The notes beneath the pieces were generated by a model that did not search any database, had not been told where the DNA came from, and worked only from the letters and a program-made list of their open reading frames with translations. A DNA stretch of 64,000 bases, taken from JADJSS01 sp046329815 (lineage in GTDB: Bacteria; Bacteroidota; Bacteroidia; Chitinophagales; JADIYW01). The position numbers and the translations under genes are program-made. The stretch is from assembly GCA_046329815.1 (NCBI GenBank), contig JAXLTY010000002.1, forward strand, positions 434,001 through 498,000, given 5' to 3'. Positions 62,099 to 64,000 of the stretch are shown here, one piece after another. Each line of letters begins with the position of its first letter. Within the stretch, counting starts at the first letter, position 1.

Positions 62099-63361
62099 TT
62101 ATTGCTTTCTGCCAACTTTATGACCAGCCACTGCATAATATAAAATGTACAGATAGCATGGAATCATCATTAAATAAGCAATTTGCTTGTCGCCGATAGT
62201 TTCTGAAATTTTGCCATACAATGGCGGTAAAACAGCACCGCCAACAATGCCCATAATTAATAATGCCGAGCCGGTTTTAGTAAATTTTCCTAAACCATCA
62301 ATTGCCAGTGGCCAAATTGCCGGCCACATCACAGCATTAGAGAAACCTAATAACATGAAGCAAATTACTGCAATATTTCCTTTTGTAAGCACTGCGGCAA
62401 TAACTAAAACCATGCATAAAATGGTTAAACTAAACATGGCTTTTTGTTGTGAAATATACTTGGGAATAAAAATGATATTAAATACATAACCAGCCAACAA
62501 CGCATAACCTGTGTAGGTTGCAAAGTTTTTTGCAACATCTAAAGGAAAACCTAAGTGTTCACCAAAACCGGCAAAGGTATCATAACTGATCACTTCAACA
62601 CCAACATAAAAGAAAATAGCTAATGCTCCTAAAAGTAAATGTGGAAACTGAAAAATACTGTTTTTTGTTTTTGATAATTCAGAATCAGTGTTGGTTTCTT
62701 CTTCATGCACTTCGGGCATTTTTACAAAGAAAATAGCAATCGCTAAAACTGTCAATGCAATGGCCAAAAATGTATAAGGTTTTATAACGCGCGCTGCCAG
62801 TGTATTCAATTCGATAGCTTTGTCGGCTGCATTTAATGTCAATAATTTTGCTTTGATTTCGTTAGCATTTTTTAGCGCAATCGAACCTAAAACATAAATC
62901 GCACAAATGCCGGCAATTTTATTGCAAATACCCATAATGGAAATACGCTGAGCAGCACTTTCAATCGGTCCTAAAACTGTAACAAATGGATTGGCAGCGG
63001 TTTGTAATAAAGCTAAACCGGTACCAATAATAAATAATCCTAACAAAAACAAATTGTATGTTCTGGTTTGCGCAGCCGGAATAAATAACAAAGCGCCGAT
63101 TGCCATAATAAACAAACCGACTGACATGCCATTTTTGAAACCGGTTTTTTTCAGGATCATCGAAGACGGAATTGCCATGATAAAATAAGCGGCAAAGAAA
63201 GCAGAAGCTACATAATAGGATTGAGTGCTTGTTAGTTCACATGCAATTTTTAAATAGGGAATGAGTGTACCGTTTGCCCAGGTTATAAATCCAAATATGA
63301 AAAATAAAACACCAATAATGGTGATCTGATAACTAACCGATGCATTTTTATTATCTGTCAT
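62099..63361 (-). CDS. FucP-type sugar MFS transporter
   Basis: The 420-residue protein has 12 membrane helices in two halves with a central cytoplasmic loop (EVHEEETNTDSELSKTK). It matches the fucose/glucose/galactose permease family, e.g. FFIFGFITWANGTLIPYLKI, FLIGTGLALLQTAANPFVTVLG. It imports a sugar by proton symport; the substrate cannot be named. An exact -7 box TATATTTG is at 63387-63394 (minus). Confidence 0.92.
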   Translation of the reverse strand: MTDNKNASVSYQITIIGVLFFIFGFITWANGTLIPYLKIACELTSTQSYYVASAFFAAYFIMAIPSSMILKKTGFKNGMSVGLFIMAIGALLFIPAAQTRTYNLFLLGLFIIGTGLALLQTAANPFVTVLGPIESAAQRISIMGICNKIAGICAIYVLGSIALKNANEIKAKLLTLNAADKAIELNTLAARVIKPYTFLAIALTVLAIAIFFVKMPEVHEEETNTDSELSKTKNSIFQFPHLLLGALAIFFYVGVEVISYDTFAGFGEHLGFPLDVAKNFATYTGYALLAGYVFNIIFIPKYISQQKAMFSLTILCMVLVIAAVLTKGNIAVICFMLLGFSNAVMWPAIWPLAIDGLGKFTKTGSALLIMGIVGGAVLPPLYGKISETIGDKQIAYLMMIPCYLYILYYAVAGHKVGRKQ

Positions 63362-63386
63362 ATAATTGTTTTTAGTGATATTTAAT

Positions 63387-63394
63387 CAAATATA
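63387..63394 (-). promoter_or_regulatory. -7 box of the MFS transporter gene
   Basis: The minus strand reads TATATTTG, an exact match, 25 bases before the ATG at 63361. A near-consensus plus-strand box TATATTTA (63484-63491) precedes the exported protein at 63523. Confidence 0.6.
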
Positions 63395-63522
63395 CAAAAC
63401 CGTATTAAAAACGATGATTAAAGTTATCAAGAACGTGTTTGCTAAATCAACTGCGGAATTGTTTGATTTTAAAGGCATTTATGTATATTTACCGTTTAAT
63501 TTAGATTCACTTACATACAATA

Positions 63523-64000
63523 ATGAAGAAACAACTTATTACACTTTCTTTGCTGCTTTTTACGGCACACATATTTGCACAAGGAACCTATATTCCAATG
63601 GGTTCTGAAACCAACCATTATTTGCAGCGATTGGAAATCAAAACCGGTTTAGTCAATCAGTTTCATACATCTAATCGTCCATATGACCGCAAAATGGCGA
63701 TTGATTACGTCAACGGAATAGATTCCTTGAGTGATATGGATTCGGATGATTTATCTGAAATGGATAAAAAAAATGTTGCCTATCTCTACAAAGACAATTT
63801 TGAGTTCGATGATGAGCATACCGAGTTACCGGAAAACCCTAAACTGAAATTTTTATTTACGCATCCGGCGCATTTTTTAAGCGTTAAAATTCCGCATTTT
63901 GCTGTTTCTGTCGATCCTGCTATTCAGATAAAATTAGGTGGTTCTTTTGTCGATGAAAATTCTACATCCAAACTAAAAGGACTGAAATATTTAACATCAA
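63523..64000 (+). CDS. Exported protein, N-terminal part (partial)
   Basis: The frame opens at ATG 63523, has a signal peptide (LITLSLLLFTAHIFAQ) and runs to the window edge with no stop, 159 codons. The residues after the signal (GTYIPMGSETNHYLQRLEIKTG) and the later helical/beta mixture do not match a family I can name with confidence; an outer-membrane or surface protein is likely. The divergent transporter gene shares the upstream region. Confidence 0.75.
   Translation, partial: MKKQLITLSLLLFTAHIFAQGTYIPMGSETNHYLQRLEIKTGLVNQFHTSNRPYDRKMAIDYVNGIDSLSDMDSDDLSEMDKKNVAYLYKDNFEFDDEHTELPENPKLKFLFTHPAHFLSVKIPHFAVSVDPAIQIKLGGSFVDENSTSKLKGLKYLTS

Overview
The window is a chromosomal segment of a Bacteroidota bacterium, most likely of the Chitinophagales/Sphingobacteriales type. 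The evidence is clearly AT-rich DNA, Bacteroidota -7 promoter boxes (TAnnTTTG) in front of many genes, almost no Shine-Dalgarno sequences, a type IX secretion (T9SS) C-terminal sorting domain on the protein at 45685-48144, and family choices typical of the phylum (SusE-like lipoproteins with short Cys anchors, VF530 protein, FucP-type MFS). No prophage, CRISPR array or rRNA operon is seen. Three tRNA genes are present (His, Ala, Ser).

Layout. 1-5.7 kb: end of alaS, a RelB/ParE-type toxin-antitoxin pair directly abutting gatB, a TlpA-like lipoprotein thioredoxin, a glycoside-hydrolase-like exported protein and a VF530 protein. 5.7-8.8 kb: small minus-strand genes. 9.0-10.1 kb: a complete IS982-family insertion sequence with 7-bp target duplication. 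10.3-10.75 kb: a frameshifted GIY-YIG nuclease gene bracketed by inverted REP-like repeats. 10.7-17.7 kb: a divergent cluster with a taurine/nitrate-type ABC transporter whose binding protein is fused to an OmpA domain, opposite an AAA+ ATPase, a coiled-coil protein and a membrane-anchored PspA-like protein. 17.8-28 kb: lipoprotein, RNase R, a metallophosphoesterase/membrane protein/lysozyme trio, M42 peptidase. 27.1-31.6 kb: hemL and hemH with an RloA-RloB (AbiL-like) defence pair wedged between them. 31.6-39.2 kb: NtrY-like kinase, MazG, a histidine kinase/response regulator pair, PAP2 phosphatase. 39.6-45.6 kb: tRNAs, ahcY, a repeat-rich intergenic zone, a 21-bp minisatellite, MscS, Crp-like regulator. 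45.7-55.4 kb: T9SS-exported protein, metK, FAD-linked sugar-lactone oxidase, PLP sulfur enzyme, caspase-like lipoprotein, pyrC. 55.4-62.0 kb: a giant SF1 helicase-nuclease-WGR protein with an M48-like peptidase. 62.1-64 kb: FucP-type transporter and the start of an exported protein.

Two things stand out. First, four intergenic regions carry a 13-bp direct repeat (roughly CCGWWTWCTMATT, period 20-21 bp), always with its second unit 40-41 bp upstream of a TAnnTTTR-like box. They precede a lipoprotein (17899), the lysozyme/membrane/phosphoesterase operon (25660), a candidate small RNA (about 52352-52458) and the caspase-like lipoprotein (52593). This looks like a LytTR-type regulon. Second, the 10.7-17.7 kb cluster combines an AAA+ ATPase bearing a TerB-like region, a PspA-like protein and an ABC system anchored to peptidoglycan, which suggests an envelope-maintenance machine. 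ahcY, metK and the PLP enzyme supply the methionine/SAM cycle; the RloAB pair, the helicase-WGR module and the toxin-antitoxin pair are the likely defence functions.
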